DNA of 64,000 bases from Hoeflea_A sp040932035 (GTDB lineage: Bacteria; Pseudomonadota; Alphaproteobacteria; Rhizobiales; Rhizobiaceae): the NCBI RefSeq assembly GCF_040932035.1, contig NZ_JBFRBB010000002.1:620001-684000 (forward strand), read 5' to 3'. Positions 1 through 7,895 of the stretch are shown piece after piece (position 1 is the stretch's first letter; each line of letters begins with the position of its first letter). A model generated the notes under the pieces. The model searched no databases. It saw only the letters and a program-made list of their open reading frames with translations, and was not told the DNA's origin. The position numbers and the translations under genes were made by a program.

Positions 1-76
1 AAAAAACCACCCAGGCGGTTTGCAGGGTGGAAGGACCAGCAAGGCTCCCGGTGGCCGCCTTGGGCGGCACCTTTTG

Positions 77-2341
77 ATGTCCGTCGCGCTGTTTGCTGGC
101 TTCTGTATCGGTGCGGAGGCGGATGAGAACACGTACCACTCTGACCCCGCCGCAAAGTGGCACGGCTGGCTCGAATTCGGTGGCTATTACGGTACCGATC
201 GGACCAGTCGCGGCGAGGTGACCGTCTTCGCACCGATCGTACAGACCCCCGACAGCCTTTTCTTTCTGGATATCAAAGGCAAATTCTTCGAGCAGAACAA
301 CCAGGAAGGCAATTTTGCGCTCGGCTATCGGAAGATGACCGATAGTGGATTTAATCTCGGCGCCTGGGTCGGAACCGACATCCGCGCGACAAGCCTCGAC
401 AACACGTTCTGGCAGTTTTCCGGCGGCGTTGAGGCGCTTTCCCACAATTACGACTTTCGCGCCAACTTCTACATACCACTGACCGATCCGAAGGCCGGCG
501 GCGCCGGACTGACCCAGGTGCATCTGCAGGGCAACAGCATCTTCATGACCGGCGGACAGGAGGTTCCGCTCGGCGGTGCGGATGCCGAAGCCGGATTTCG
601 CATACCCCTTGAAAAGCTCAATGAGAGCTTTTCTGCCGTCGAGCTCAGGGCCTACGGCGGCGGCTATTATTTCGACAGCTCGGACGCCAATCAGGAAGTT
701 GCCGGCGGCAAGGCGAGGCTGGAACTGCGTGTTCCGGATGTTTTCGAGGCGCTGCCGGGATCGCAGCTCACCGCCGGCTATCAGTTTACCTATGACGATG
801 TCCGCCAGTCGCGTCATCAGGCCGGTCTGAAACTGCGCATTCCGTTTGGGGAAATTTCGGATGCCGATTCGGACCGGTCTGTCCAGCTTGCATCGCTCTT
901 ACCGCAGGAGCGGCGCATGCTCGACGGCATTGAGCGCGATACCGACATTGTCGTGACTGCATCGGGGCGTGAAAGTGTCATTGACGACGCGACCAATGTC
1001 GCTCTCGAACGGGTGGCCTATGCCAGTGATGAGGCAAGCCTGAAAACGGCTGTCGGCATGAAGGAAAACACACTCATCATCGTTCAGGATCCTGGCGCCA
1101 ACATCGACATTACCCCTCCGGTTCCGGTTCCACATGATGGCGACCCCAACGGATTCGGCGCCGCCGGCGGAATTGAATTATGGCAGCGTCAGACCTTGAT
1201 GGGTGGCGGGTCGACCATTCAGCTTCGAGGCGCGAAAAGCGGCACGTTGGCGGGCTTCACCGCTCCCGGAGGGCGGCCGACACTTACGAGCAGTCCAGGG
1301 TTTGCCGAACCCGGCCTTTTTGGCGGTACAATTGCCGTTGCGCCGCACACGCACGTCGCCGGCCTCAACCTTGACGGCGGTTTCACCGGTATCCTTGGCG
1401 CAAGGATGCTTTGCGACTATGGGGTCACCAGAGGTGTTCCCGCCCGCTGCGACCATAGGCTTCTGGAAAATGTCGTCATCGAGCAGATGGACATCAGGAA
1501 TATGTCGTGGGGAGGCATCACATTTCCATACGACATACACCGCAACATCAGAATTTTCGATAACAAAATCCGGAATTCGGGGGGCGGTATCGACTTCAGC
1601 TTTGACAATCAGGATATCACCATAGCCCGCAACACGATTACCGACGTCGGATTTGCGGGTATCTACTTCTTTCAGAATGGCAACAATATCGACATTCTGC
1701 ATAACACGATCGAACGTGTTGGATTTAGAGGCATCTTCTTAAGCTACGACAACGCGAACGTTACCATATCCGGAAACCACATTGTCGACGGAGGGCGGGA
1801 TGCCATCTGGCTGAGCGGGTGGCAGGACGGCAGTACAGGTATAACGGGCCGGCACGTGATTACGGACAACACGATAACCGGATTTGGTGTCAACGGCATC
1901 GGCCTGTTTAAGAATCATGACAACGTTCTGGTTTCAGGCAATACGATTGAGGGCCGCGGCGGAACACCCTTCCAGGGAGCCGGAGCAGGTGTTTTCATAT
2001 CCCACGGCAACAAGAACATTGACGTCACGCAAAACACGATACGCAATGTCAGTGGTGATGCCATATCTGTCGGTGACATGCCGGACCCGCGCATCAGGAT
2101 CCCCGATCCGGCTCCCCCGAACACAAATCTGCTGATTGCGGACAACACACTTTCTGGTATCGGCGGCAATGCGTTCATGTTTGTGAATACCGGTCACACT
2201 CTGCTTGCCGGAAGCACCGGGAACTTGCTTACGGACGCCCCGGGCGGTCAGGTTTGCGGCCAGAATGTACCGAACAGCTTTACCGGTTTGTTAAGCGTGA
2301 CGGACCTTGGCGGCCTTCAGATATTTACGGACGGGTGCTGA
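77..2341 (+). CDS. Inverse autotransporter adhesin with parallel beta-helix passenger
   Basis: Predicted outer-membrane adhesin of the inverse autotransporter (intimin/invasin-like) type, 754 residues from ATG 77. Seen: a hydrophobic signal-like N-terminus; residues about 25-260 rich in alternating beta-strand patterns (FGGYYGTDRTSRGEV, GNFALGYRKM, FDFRAN-like strands) typical of the IAT beta-barrel; a linker with RRMLDGIERDTDIVV, a signature seen after such barrels; then about residues 360-735 with many NTI/NxI/GNxI repeats spaced 20-25 residues apart, the pattern of a right-handed parallel beta-helix. The barrel-first, passenger-last order fits the family, but the passenger is a beta-helix instead of the usual Ig-like domains. 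The frame is open to the left edge, so a start further upstream (TTG 20 or outside the window) is possible. No clear Shine-Dalgarno sequence precedes 77. The ligand is unknown. Confidence 0.75.
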   Translation: MSVALFAGFCIGAEADENTYHSDPAAKWHGWLEFGGYYGTDRTSRGEVTVFAPIVQTPDSLFFLDIKGKFFEQNNQEGNFALGYRKMTDSGFNLGAWVGTDIRATSLDNTFWQFSGGVEALSHNYDFRANFYIPLTDPKAGGAGLTQVHLQGNSIFMTGGQEVPLGGADAEAGFRIPLEKLNESFSAVELRAYGGGYYFDSSDANQEVAGGKARLELRVPDVFEALPGSQLTAGYQFTYDDVRQSRHQAGLKLRIPFGEISDADSDRSVQLASLLPQERRMLDGIERDTDIVVTASGRESVIDDATNVALERVAYASDEASLKTAVGMKENTLIIVQDPGANIDITPPVPVPHDGDPNGFGAAGGIELWQRQTLMGGGSTIQLRGAKSGTLAGFTAPGGRPTLTSSPGFAEPGLFGGTIAVAPHTHVAGLNLDGGFTGILGARMLCDYGVTRGVPARCDHRLLENVVIEQMDIRNMSWGGITFPYDIHRNIRIFDNKIRNSGGGIDFSFDNQDITIARNTITDVGFAGIYFFQNGNNIDILHNTIERVGFRGIFLSYDNANVTISGNHIVDGGRDAIWLSGWQDGSTGITGRHVITDNTITGFGVNGIGLFKNHDNVLVSGNTIEGRGGTPFQGAGAGVFISHGNKNIDVTQNTIRNVSGDAISVGDMPDPRIRIPDPAPPNTNLLIADNTLSGIGGNAFMFVNTGHTLLAGSTGNLLTDAPGGQVCGQNVPNSFTGLLSVTDLGGLQIFTDGC

Positions 2342-2701
2342 GGTGATCGTAACGTCCGCTCCCGGCCGGCCCTGAAAGTCCGTTGCGGCTCGGCAGCGCA
2401 GGACATAGCCCGTTTCCAGAAAACCCGTGAGGCGATGGAGATCGCCGGCGGTATGCTGATTGCCAATCCCGTGCCTGAAGCCGATGAAATTCCGCGCACC
2501 GAGATGCAGACCTGCATTCATCAGGCGCTCGACAAGGCGAAAGCCGAAGGTGTGGCCGGCAAGGCCGTGACGCCGTTTCTCTTATCGGAAATCCTCTCGA
2601 TAACCGATGGCCACAGCCTTGCTGCCAATATTGCACTGGTCAAAAACAACGCCCAACTGGCGGCCGCCATAGCCTGTGCGCTCGAGGCTGGCGGATCGTG
2701 A
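2342..2701 (+). pseudogene. psuG: Truncated pseudouridine-5'-phosphate glycosidase (psuG remnant)
   Basis: Only the C-terminal third of PsuG is present. The recognisable part starts near base 2387 (GSAQDIARF, KTREAMEIAGG) and continues through LIANPVPEADEIP, VTPFLLSEI and SLAANIALVKNNAQLAA to a TGA at 2699-2701. Intact PsuG is about 300 residues and cleaves pseudouridine 5'-phosphate to uracil and ribose 5-phosphate; the manganese and substrate site residues in the first two thirds are missing here. The fragment lies in the same reading frame as the adhesin stop codon that precedes it, and no start codon and ribosome site fit a functional short protein (an internal ATG at 2435 would give 88 residues). 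No psuK or transporter partner is present. Most likely the remains of a gene cut by the rearrangement that brought the adhesin gene here. Confidence 0.8.
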
Positions 2702-2747
2702 AATCGCCATCATGGAGTTCGCGTAAATCCGAGCGATTTCAGTTAAT

Positions 2748-2762
2748 TTAATCCGCCGTTAA
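2748..2762. promoter_or_regulatory. CtrA-like TTAA-N7-TTAA site
   Basis: Two TTAA half-sites with exactly seven bases between them (TTAA at 2748-2751, TTAA at 2759-2762), 65 bases before the start of the first MFS-like gene. This matches the consensus of CtrA, the response regulator controlled by CckA, which is encoded in this window. The motif is short and the spacer region is AT-rich, so chance is possible. Confidence 0.35.
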
Positions 2763-2826
2763 GATCGAATAAGCTCTGCCTGGACTCAAAATAATCGTAA
2801 ACTATGCGACTGGATCTGACTGCCCA

Positions 2827-4110
2827 ATGACCGGCGATATTTCCGCAACCGAAAAAAGAAACATGTCGATCATGGCCGGTCAGGGAACATTTGCGGTCAT
2901 GGGCTGGACCATGGCAAGCCCGTCGATCGTTCTGACATTTCTTGCAATATCGCTGGAACTGCCGGTCTTTGTTGCAGGCCTTCTGATCACTATCCGCCAT
3001 GCCGCCGCAATGGGCGCCGACATGATTGCCGGTGACATTGTTGCCGGCAGGCAGCGAAAAAAGGGATTGATCGCGCTGGCGGATATTGCGGTAGCGGCCT
3101 GCTTTCTCCTGGCCTTGCTCGCCGCCATCTACGGCTCCAAGCCGGTCATAATGGCCGCCTTTATTTCAGCCATCTTCTGCATCGGAGTTGTCGAAGAATT
3201 CAAGAGCTTGATGATTACTGACATACTCGGCAACATGTTGCGATCGCGCAACCGCATGCGCATGTACTACACGCAGACTGCTCTTGGCGGACTGGGCGCC
3301 ATCGCACTGACCTGGCTCGCCCACTGGTTCCTGCTGGAATATCCCCCGCTTGCCCGGCACTCAACCGTTGTTACCATCGCAGTGTTTTGTTTTTTTGCAT
3401 CCGCCATTTCCATCATTGCGGTTCACGAAACATCGAACGGCAAGGCTCCGCGGCCAAGACGCCCCGTAGTTTATTCTCCGGTGGCTTTGGCAAGGCGCTT
3501 CGCCGCGAACACACGGCATATGCTGGCGCTGCCATGGTTTCGGCATTACATGCTGATCAGGCTGTCTTTTCAGGTTGTGGGACTGTCTATCCCGTTTTTT
3601 ACGCTTCTTGCGGCGGAGTCGCATCACGGTTCGACGAAAGGATTGACCGCCCTCATCATTTCATCTGCCGCGGCGCTGTTGATTGCCGCGCCCCTGTGGC
3701 GAACCTTCAATGAAATTTCGACCAGACTGGCAATGATTGCGGGCACGGTACTGGTGGCGATAGCCGGAACTGTGCTCATGCTCTATCACCACCTGCAGCT
3801 CGAACATTCGATATATCTGCACGCGATCTCGTTATTTGTCGTCTCTGTTGCGGTCACCGGAATAAGCGGCGCAAGGACCCTTCATTTTATGGCGATCGCG
3901 CCAAAGGAGATCCGGGTAGCGGCGCAAGCCGTATCAAAATCCCTCGGCAAGATATCGGTCGTCGTGTTTTCGTCGGTGCTCGCTGTAATCGCGCATTCGC
4001 AGGCCGCCATATGGGCGGTTGCCGTGATCATCGCTGCCAGCATCGCAGCTTCCCTGTTGTGCTTCTTCTATGCCAAAACCCCCTTGGAGAGCGTCGAAGA
4101 ACCTGCCTGA
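2827..4110 (+). CDS. MFS-like membrane transporter, first of a tandem pair
   Basis: 427-residue integral membrane protein with about ten to twelve hydrophobic segments and an MFS-like layout: two halves joined by a basic loop near residues 195-225 (GKAPRPRRP). The start ATG 2827 aligns with the start of the next gene. Clear similarity to that gene along the whole length, for example GQGTFAVMGWTMASPSIVL against GQGTCAIMGWTMAGPSIVL, shows tandem duplication followed by strong divergence. No substrate-specific motif is recognised, and the standard MFS loop motif between helices 2 and 3 is not obvious. It follows the psuG remnant but nothing ties it to pseudouridine. Substrate unknown. Confidence 0.6.
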   Translation: MTGDISATEKRNMSIMAGQGTFAVMGWTMASPSIVLTFLAISLELPVFVAGLLITIRHAAAMGADMIAGDIVAGRQRKKGLIALADIAVAACFLLALLAAIYGSKPVIMAAFISAIFCIGVVEEFKSLMITDILGNMLRSRNRMRMYYTQTALGGLGAIALTWLAHWFLLEYPPLARHSTVVTIAVFCFFASAISIIAVHETSNGKAPRPRRPVVYSPVALARRFAANTRHMLALPWFRHYMLIRLSFQVVGLSIPFFTLLAAESHHGSTKGLTALIISSAAALLIAAPLWRTFNEISTRLAMIAGTVLVAIAGTVLMLYHHLQLEHSIYLHAISLFVVSVAVTGISGARTLHFMAIAPKEIRVAAQAVSKSLGKISVVVFSSVLAVIAHSQAAIWAVAVIIAASIAASLLCFFYAKTPLESVEEPA

Positions 4111-4342
4111 AACCGGTTCCATCACCAATTGCAGGACGGATATTTCCAGCCTCTGGTTTTTCAGAAACACCGCCGGCAAAGGCATTCGCTGAAGGACGGT
4201 TTCCGGATCCATTGGCATGGCATGGCCGCGCATGTGGAGACAGAGATCAGGAGCCGGAGGCTCGACCAGGCGGCAGCAGAGACCTGAGGCTGTGCAAGGC
4301 AATTATTACTTTCCTGCCTGCACAATCAGGCCGCGTTCTCCT

Positions 4343-5650
4343 ATGCTGCAACCAAAAGGAGATGGCCAGATCAGCAAACGGAAACCAAGAACCGAGCGCC
4401 GCAATCTTTCCTTCCTGACAGGGCAAGGCACGTGCGCGATCATGGGCTGGACCATGGCCGGTCCGTCGATCGTGCTGACCTATGTCGCCATCGCGCTTAA
4501 CCTGCCGGTGATTGTGGCCGGCCTGCTGGTAACAACGCGCCACCTGGCCTGTTTTGGCACGAATATCTTTGGCAGCGGCCTGGCGGTAAACATTCAAAAC
4601 AGAAAACAGGCAATTGCCGTATTCGACTGCATCGTCGCGGGTTCTTACGCCCTCGTGGTGGCTGTCGTCCTTACAGGTAACAATACCGCAATCATCGCGG
4701 GATTGTTCGCCGCGGTCGCAATCGGCGCCACAGTCAAAGAGTTCAAGGTCCTGCTTATGACCGATTTGCTGGGCGACAATCTGCAGCCGGAGGGACGGCG
4801 AAAAATTCATTACACGCAAATGCTGATCGCCGGCCTTGGGGTTGTCGTCCTCACCGGATTTGCCCATTGGCATTTGCGTGAAAACCCGCCGATCGATCAC
4901 TATTCGGCGATCATTTCGATCGCGATAATCTGCTTTTTCGGATCCGCATTGCTGATGATGGCATTCGACGACGAACAACCCGCCGCCGTTGAATCCAGAT
5001 CCGGGCGGCGATCGAAAGGCCGGCCGATTCTGCACACATTCCTGCCGGACGCCAGGGTACTGCTTGCGCAGGGCTGGTTCAGGAAATTCCTCTATCTGAG
5101 ATTGCTGATTGTCTCCGCCGGCCTTTCGCTCCCCTTCTTTTCTCTTATCACCGCGCTGGCCCACAGTTCGTCATCACAGGTGCTTGCGACACTCATCATA
5201 TCTGCCGCAGCGGCTTCAATAGTTGCTTCGCGCCTTTGGCGGGGCTTCAACGAATATTCGAACAGGCTTGTCATTGTTTTGAGTGCGACACTGATCGCCG
5301 CCACCGGTTTTGTTCTGTTGATAGAATACAATTTCAATCTGGCTAATTCGGTCTATCTGCATGCCGGCGTGCTGTTTGTCGTCACGGTTGCCCTCAAGGG
5401 TCTGACCAGTGCACAGACCCTGCACCTCCTGGAGATCGCGCCCAAGAGGCAGCGCATTGCCTGCCAGGCGGTTTCAAAAAGCATCTCAAGGGCATTCGTC
5501 ATCGCGCTGTCGTTCGTTCTGGCAACGCTGGCCCATGCCGATGCGTTTAACTGGATTATTGTCCTGATCATAGCAGCCGCGCTTGCCGCGGCGCTGACAA
5601 GCCGCCTGACCATGAAGGCAGACGAAAATGTGGCGCAGCTTCGTGCCTGA
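4343..5650 (+). CDS. MFS-like membrane transporter, second of a tandem pair
   Basis: 435-residue paralogue of the preceding gene, with the same array of membrane segments and the same N-terminal block (GQGTCAIMGWTMAGPSIVL) at about residue 28. ATG 4343 is chosen because the alignment with the upstream paralogue begins there; a longer frame back to 4217 adds an arginine-rich, non-conserved stretch. The C-terminus has a conserved A-Q-T-L-H and QAVSKSISRAF region also found in the paralogue. A 232-base gap separates the two, so each may have its own promoter. The DUF3052 gene starts 28 bases after the stop and is probably co-transcribed. Substrate unknown. Confidence 0.6.
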   Translation: MLQPKGDGQISKRKPRTERRNLSFLTGQGTCAIMGWTMAGPSIVLTYVAIALNLPVIVAGLLVTTRHLACFGTNIFGSGLAVNIQNRKQAIAVFDCIVAGSYALVVAVVLTGNNTAIIAGLFAAVAIGATVKEFKVLLMTDLLGDNLQPEGRRKIHYTQMLIAGLGVVVLTGFAHWHLRENPPIDHYSAIISIAIICFFGSALLMMAFDDEQPAAVESRSGRRSKGRPILHTFLPDARVLLAQGWFRKFLYLRLLIVSAGLSLPFFSLITALAHSSSSQVLATLIISAAAASIVASRLWRGFNEYSNRLVIVLSATLIAATGFVLLIEYNFNLANSVYLHAGVLFVVTVALKGLTSAQTLHLLEIAPKRQRIACQAVSKSISRAFVIALSFVLATLAHADAFNWIIVLIIAAALAAALTSRLTMKADENVAQLRA

Positions 5651-5678
5651 ACGTGTAACGGAAAGGTCGATACCGATT

Positions 5679-6083
5679 ATGTCCGGTTATTCGCGAACCC
5701 ATCTGGCAAAGAAACTCAGCCTGAAAGACGGCCACCGGGTACTGTGGCATGCAATGCCGCAGCATGTGCAGGACGAGATAAACAGCTACGGACTCGAACT
5801 GACGCCGGTGCAGGGCGGTGACGAAATCGATGCCGCCCATATTTTTGTCACCGAAACCAGCGAGCTTGCCGCGCTGATCGCGGAACTTCGCTCGCACATT
5901 GCACAGAACGGCATGATCTGGGTGTCGTGGCCCAAAAAGGCGTCAAAGCGCCCAACCGACATAACCGAAGATACGATCCGGGAACTGGCGCTTTCCACCG
6001 GCCTGGTGGACGTCAAGGTCTGTGCAATAGACGAAGTGTGGTCCGGCCTGAAACTGATGATCCGCAAGGAACTGCGGCGCTGA
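5679..6083 (+). CDS. DUF3052 family protein
   Basis: 134-residue soluble protein of the DUF3052 family. Seen: N-terminal GYSRTHLAKKLSLKDG block, a central WVSWPKKASKRPTDITE motif and the C-terminal GLVDVKVCAIDEVWSGLKL block, which together define the family. Start ATG 5679 is preferred over an upstream GTG/TTG frame because a GAAAGG ribosome site lies 12 bases before it and the family begins with this GYS motif. The family has no established function; members are small cytosolic proteins. It is followed by a strong bidirectional terminator, so it is the last gene of the MFS transcript. Confidence 0.85.
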   Translation: MSGYSRTHLAKKLSLKDGHRVLWHAMPQHVQDEINSYGLELTPVQGGDEIDAAHIFVTETSELAALIAELRSHIAQNGMIWVSWPKKASKRPTDITEDTIRELALSTGLVDVKVCAIDEVWSGLKLMIRKELRR

Positions 6084-6086
6084 TGC

Positions 6087-6119
6087 AAAAAAGGCGCTGC
6101 CAACAGGCAGCGCCTTTTT
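6087..6119. terminator. Bidirectional intrinsic terminator
   Basis: Stem GGCGCTGCC / GGCAGCGCC with a four-base loop, flanked by a run of A on the left and a run of T on the right. It serves the plus-strand DUF3052 gene and the minus-strand lipoprotein gene, which converge here. Confidence 0.93.
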
Positions 6120-6145
6120 AAATGACCTTAATGCCGTTACATGAG

Positions 6146-6796
6146 CTAGCTGAGCGGAACGATCTGGATTTCCACACGACGGTTCTGCGCCCGTCCTGCT
6201 TCCGTCGCATTGCTGGCAACGGGCCGCTCCTGGCCGAAGCCGACAACATACATGCGCCGCCTGTCTATGCCCTGTGCGGAAAGGTAGGAAGATACCGATT
6301 GCGCACGGCGCTGCGACAGATCCAGATTGTAGGATGCCGAACCGGTCGAGTCCGTAAAGCCGTAGACGTCGATCAGCGACTGGTTGTACTTGTTCAAAAC
6401 GATCGCAACGGAATTCAATGTTGCAAAGAAGCTCGGATCAATCTGTGCCTGGTCGGTTGCAAATGTCACATTCGACGGCATGTTCAGAACCAGATTGTTG
6501 CCGTTTCTGGTAACCGAAACACCGGTTCCCTGAAGCTGCGCACGCAGTTCGGCTTCCTGGCGGTCCATGTAGTTGCCGATCGCACCACCGGCGAGAGCGC
6601 CGATGCCGGCACCGATTAGTGCATTGCGCCGATCGTTTCCGCCCGCAAGCAGGCCAAGGCCGGCGCCCGCAGCCGCGCCCAGCGCAGCCCCCCCAGCGGT
6701 CCTGGAGACTCGCGGCTGACCGGTATATGGGTCCGTGGTCGTACACGAGGCCACAAAGACACCCGCCATCATTACGCCTGCGATTTTCTTGTACAT
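6146..6796 (-). CDS. OmpA-family outer-membrane lipoprotein with glycine zipper
   Basis: 216-residue predicted lipoprotein. Lipobox VASC puts the lipidated cysteine at residue 18. Residues about 33-75 are a glycine zipper (repeated GAxxGA/GAGIGALAGGAIG), the YMFA/Rcp type often seen with this fold. The C-terminal half (about 95-216) is an OmpA-like peptidoglycan-binding domain: GFTDSTGSASYNLDLSQRRA, GFGQERPVASN and AGRAQNRRVEI, with the Asp and Arg that contact diaminopimelate. It likely anchors the outer membrane to peptidoglycan. Start at ATG 6796 with a GGGGGA site just upstream; the longer frame to 6958 adds no signal. Monocistronic, ended by the bidirectional terminator. Confidence 0.9.
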   Translation of the reverse strand: MYKKIAGVMMAGVFVASCTTTDPYTGQPRVSRTAGGAALGAAAGAGLGLLAGGNDRRNALIGAGIGALAGGAIGNYMDRQEAELRAQLQGTGVSVTRNGNNLVLNMPSNVTFATDQAQIDPSFFATLNSVAIVLNKYNQSLIDVYGFTDSTGSASYNLDLSQRRAQSVSSYLSAQGIDRRRMYVVGFGQERPVASNATEAGRAQNRRVEIQIVPLS

Positions 6797-7016
6797 TCGA
6801 TATTCCCCCGTCTCAGGTGAATTAAAAGTTGATTTGGCTTCAATAGCAATATTGCGGCGCCATTGTGTTCTTTGCGGTCGTCGTATCGCTAATATCTCGG
6901 AAATACATCGGGTTGCGGGAAGAATCACCGGTGCACCGTCCGGCGAATCCGTTCGCATATTGTTAGCGGTATTTTGCTCATGGCGCCATAATTGTTCGCT
7001 GCTGTGGGTGCAGCGG

Positions 7017-7727
7017 TCAGGCGATAAGGCCGGTTCTGATCGCCCTTGCCACCGCCTGTATGCGGTTGACCGTGTCTAACTTCTGGCAGATCGACGACAT
7101 GTAGTGGTTTACCGTGTGTTCCGAAATCGAAAGGATCAATGCGATTTCGTGGCTGGTTTTGCCGGCAGCCGTCCATCTGAGGCACTCCAGCTCGCGTGCG
7201 CTGAGCACGGGCGAGTCGTTTTCCTCGCGCACACGAAGACTGCAGAATTTTTCAAACAGCCCCGCTGCAAGTCGATGGAGTTCCAGGAGCGCTTCATGTT
7301 CGGGAAATTCGGTGTTGCCATGAAACGCAACAACATGGCGCTTGTCCTCCGGGTCAAGGAAGGGAAAAAAGACGCTGGTTCTGACCTTGTCCAGTTCGCC
7401 GGGAATGCCCGGTTTGGCATCCGGGTCCGCCGGCGCTTCCGTCGCAAGCGCCATCAGCGGAACGGCGGAGTTCTGCAATGCCGAAAAGACCGGACTTGAA
7501 TGGCGGATGTTGTGTTGCTCGTAGCTGGCGATCAGCTCGCCCGGCCAGTTCGACGTCAGGATTGCGCATGTCAGTCTCGTTTCAACGCCAAGAGCCAGCG
7601 AGACGATTGAATAAAAATCAAATCCGAAAAGCGATCCGACCTTGGACAGGTAGTGATCAACTTCGTCACTGGTCTGCAAACCACTGATCGCGTCCAGATG
7701 TTTTTGCAACTCGGCAACCCAATACAC
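7017..7727 (-). CDS. LuxR-family autoinducer-binding regulator without adjacent synthase
   Basis: 236-residue transcription factor. Residues about 15-150 fit the autoinducer-binding domain, and residues about 170-235 are a LuxR-type helix-turn-helix (LSARELECLRWTAAGKTSHEIA, then ISEHTVNHYMSSICQKL). Only a GTG start at 7727 is available because an in-frame TGA lies five codons upstream. It lies 168 bases downstream of cckA on the same strand and no luxI is beside it; the only LuxI in the window is 33 kb away. A dyad GGCGTC-N7-GACGCC at 7786-7804 lies upstream but lacks the CTG/CAG arms of a lux box. It may respond to the local LuxI product or to an outside signal. Confidence 0.85.
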   Translation of the reverse strand: MYWVAELQKHLDAISGLQTSDEVDHYLSKVGSLFGFDFYSIVSLALGVETRLTCAILTSNWPGELIASYEQHNIRHSSPVFSALQNSAVPLMALATEAPADPDAKPGIPGELDKVRTSVFFPFLDPEDKRHVVAFHGNTEFPEHEALLELHRLAAGLFEKFCSLRVREENDSPVLSARELECLRWTAAGKTSHEIALILSISEHTVNHYMSSICQKLDTVNRIQAVARAIRTGLIA

Positions 7728-7895
7728 ATGCCAGTCACTTCAACTCCGCCGGAACGGTGCGGCAACGACATCAGTTCAAAACACGGGCGTCAACGACAGA
7801 CGCCACCAGATGGTCAACTGTTTGGGCTATTTGGACCGCCAATTCCAGCAACAGAAAGTTGCATTGAATCGATGCTTAATAAATTGGATTTGCTT

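Noticed and set aside
2435..2701. Independent 88-residue gene
   Set aside because: Similarity to PsuG runs upstream of the ATG without a break, so this is part of the remnant.
4247..5164. Minus-strand frame of 305 codons antisense to the second MFS-like gene
   Set aside because: Charged shadow of a hydrophobic protein, a common artefact.
7786..7804. Dyad GGCGTC-N7-GACGCC upstream of the solo luxR as a lux box
   Set aside because: It lacks the CTG...CAG arms and the 20-base length; it may be only a hairpin.
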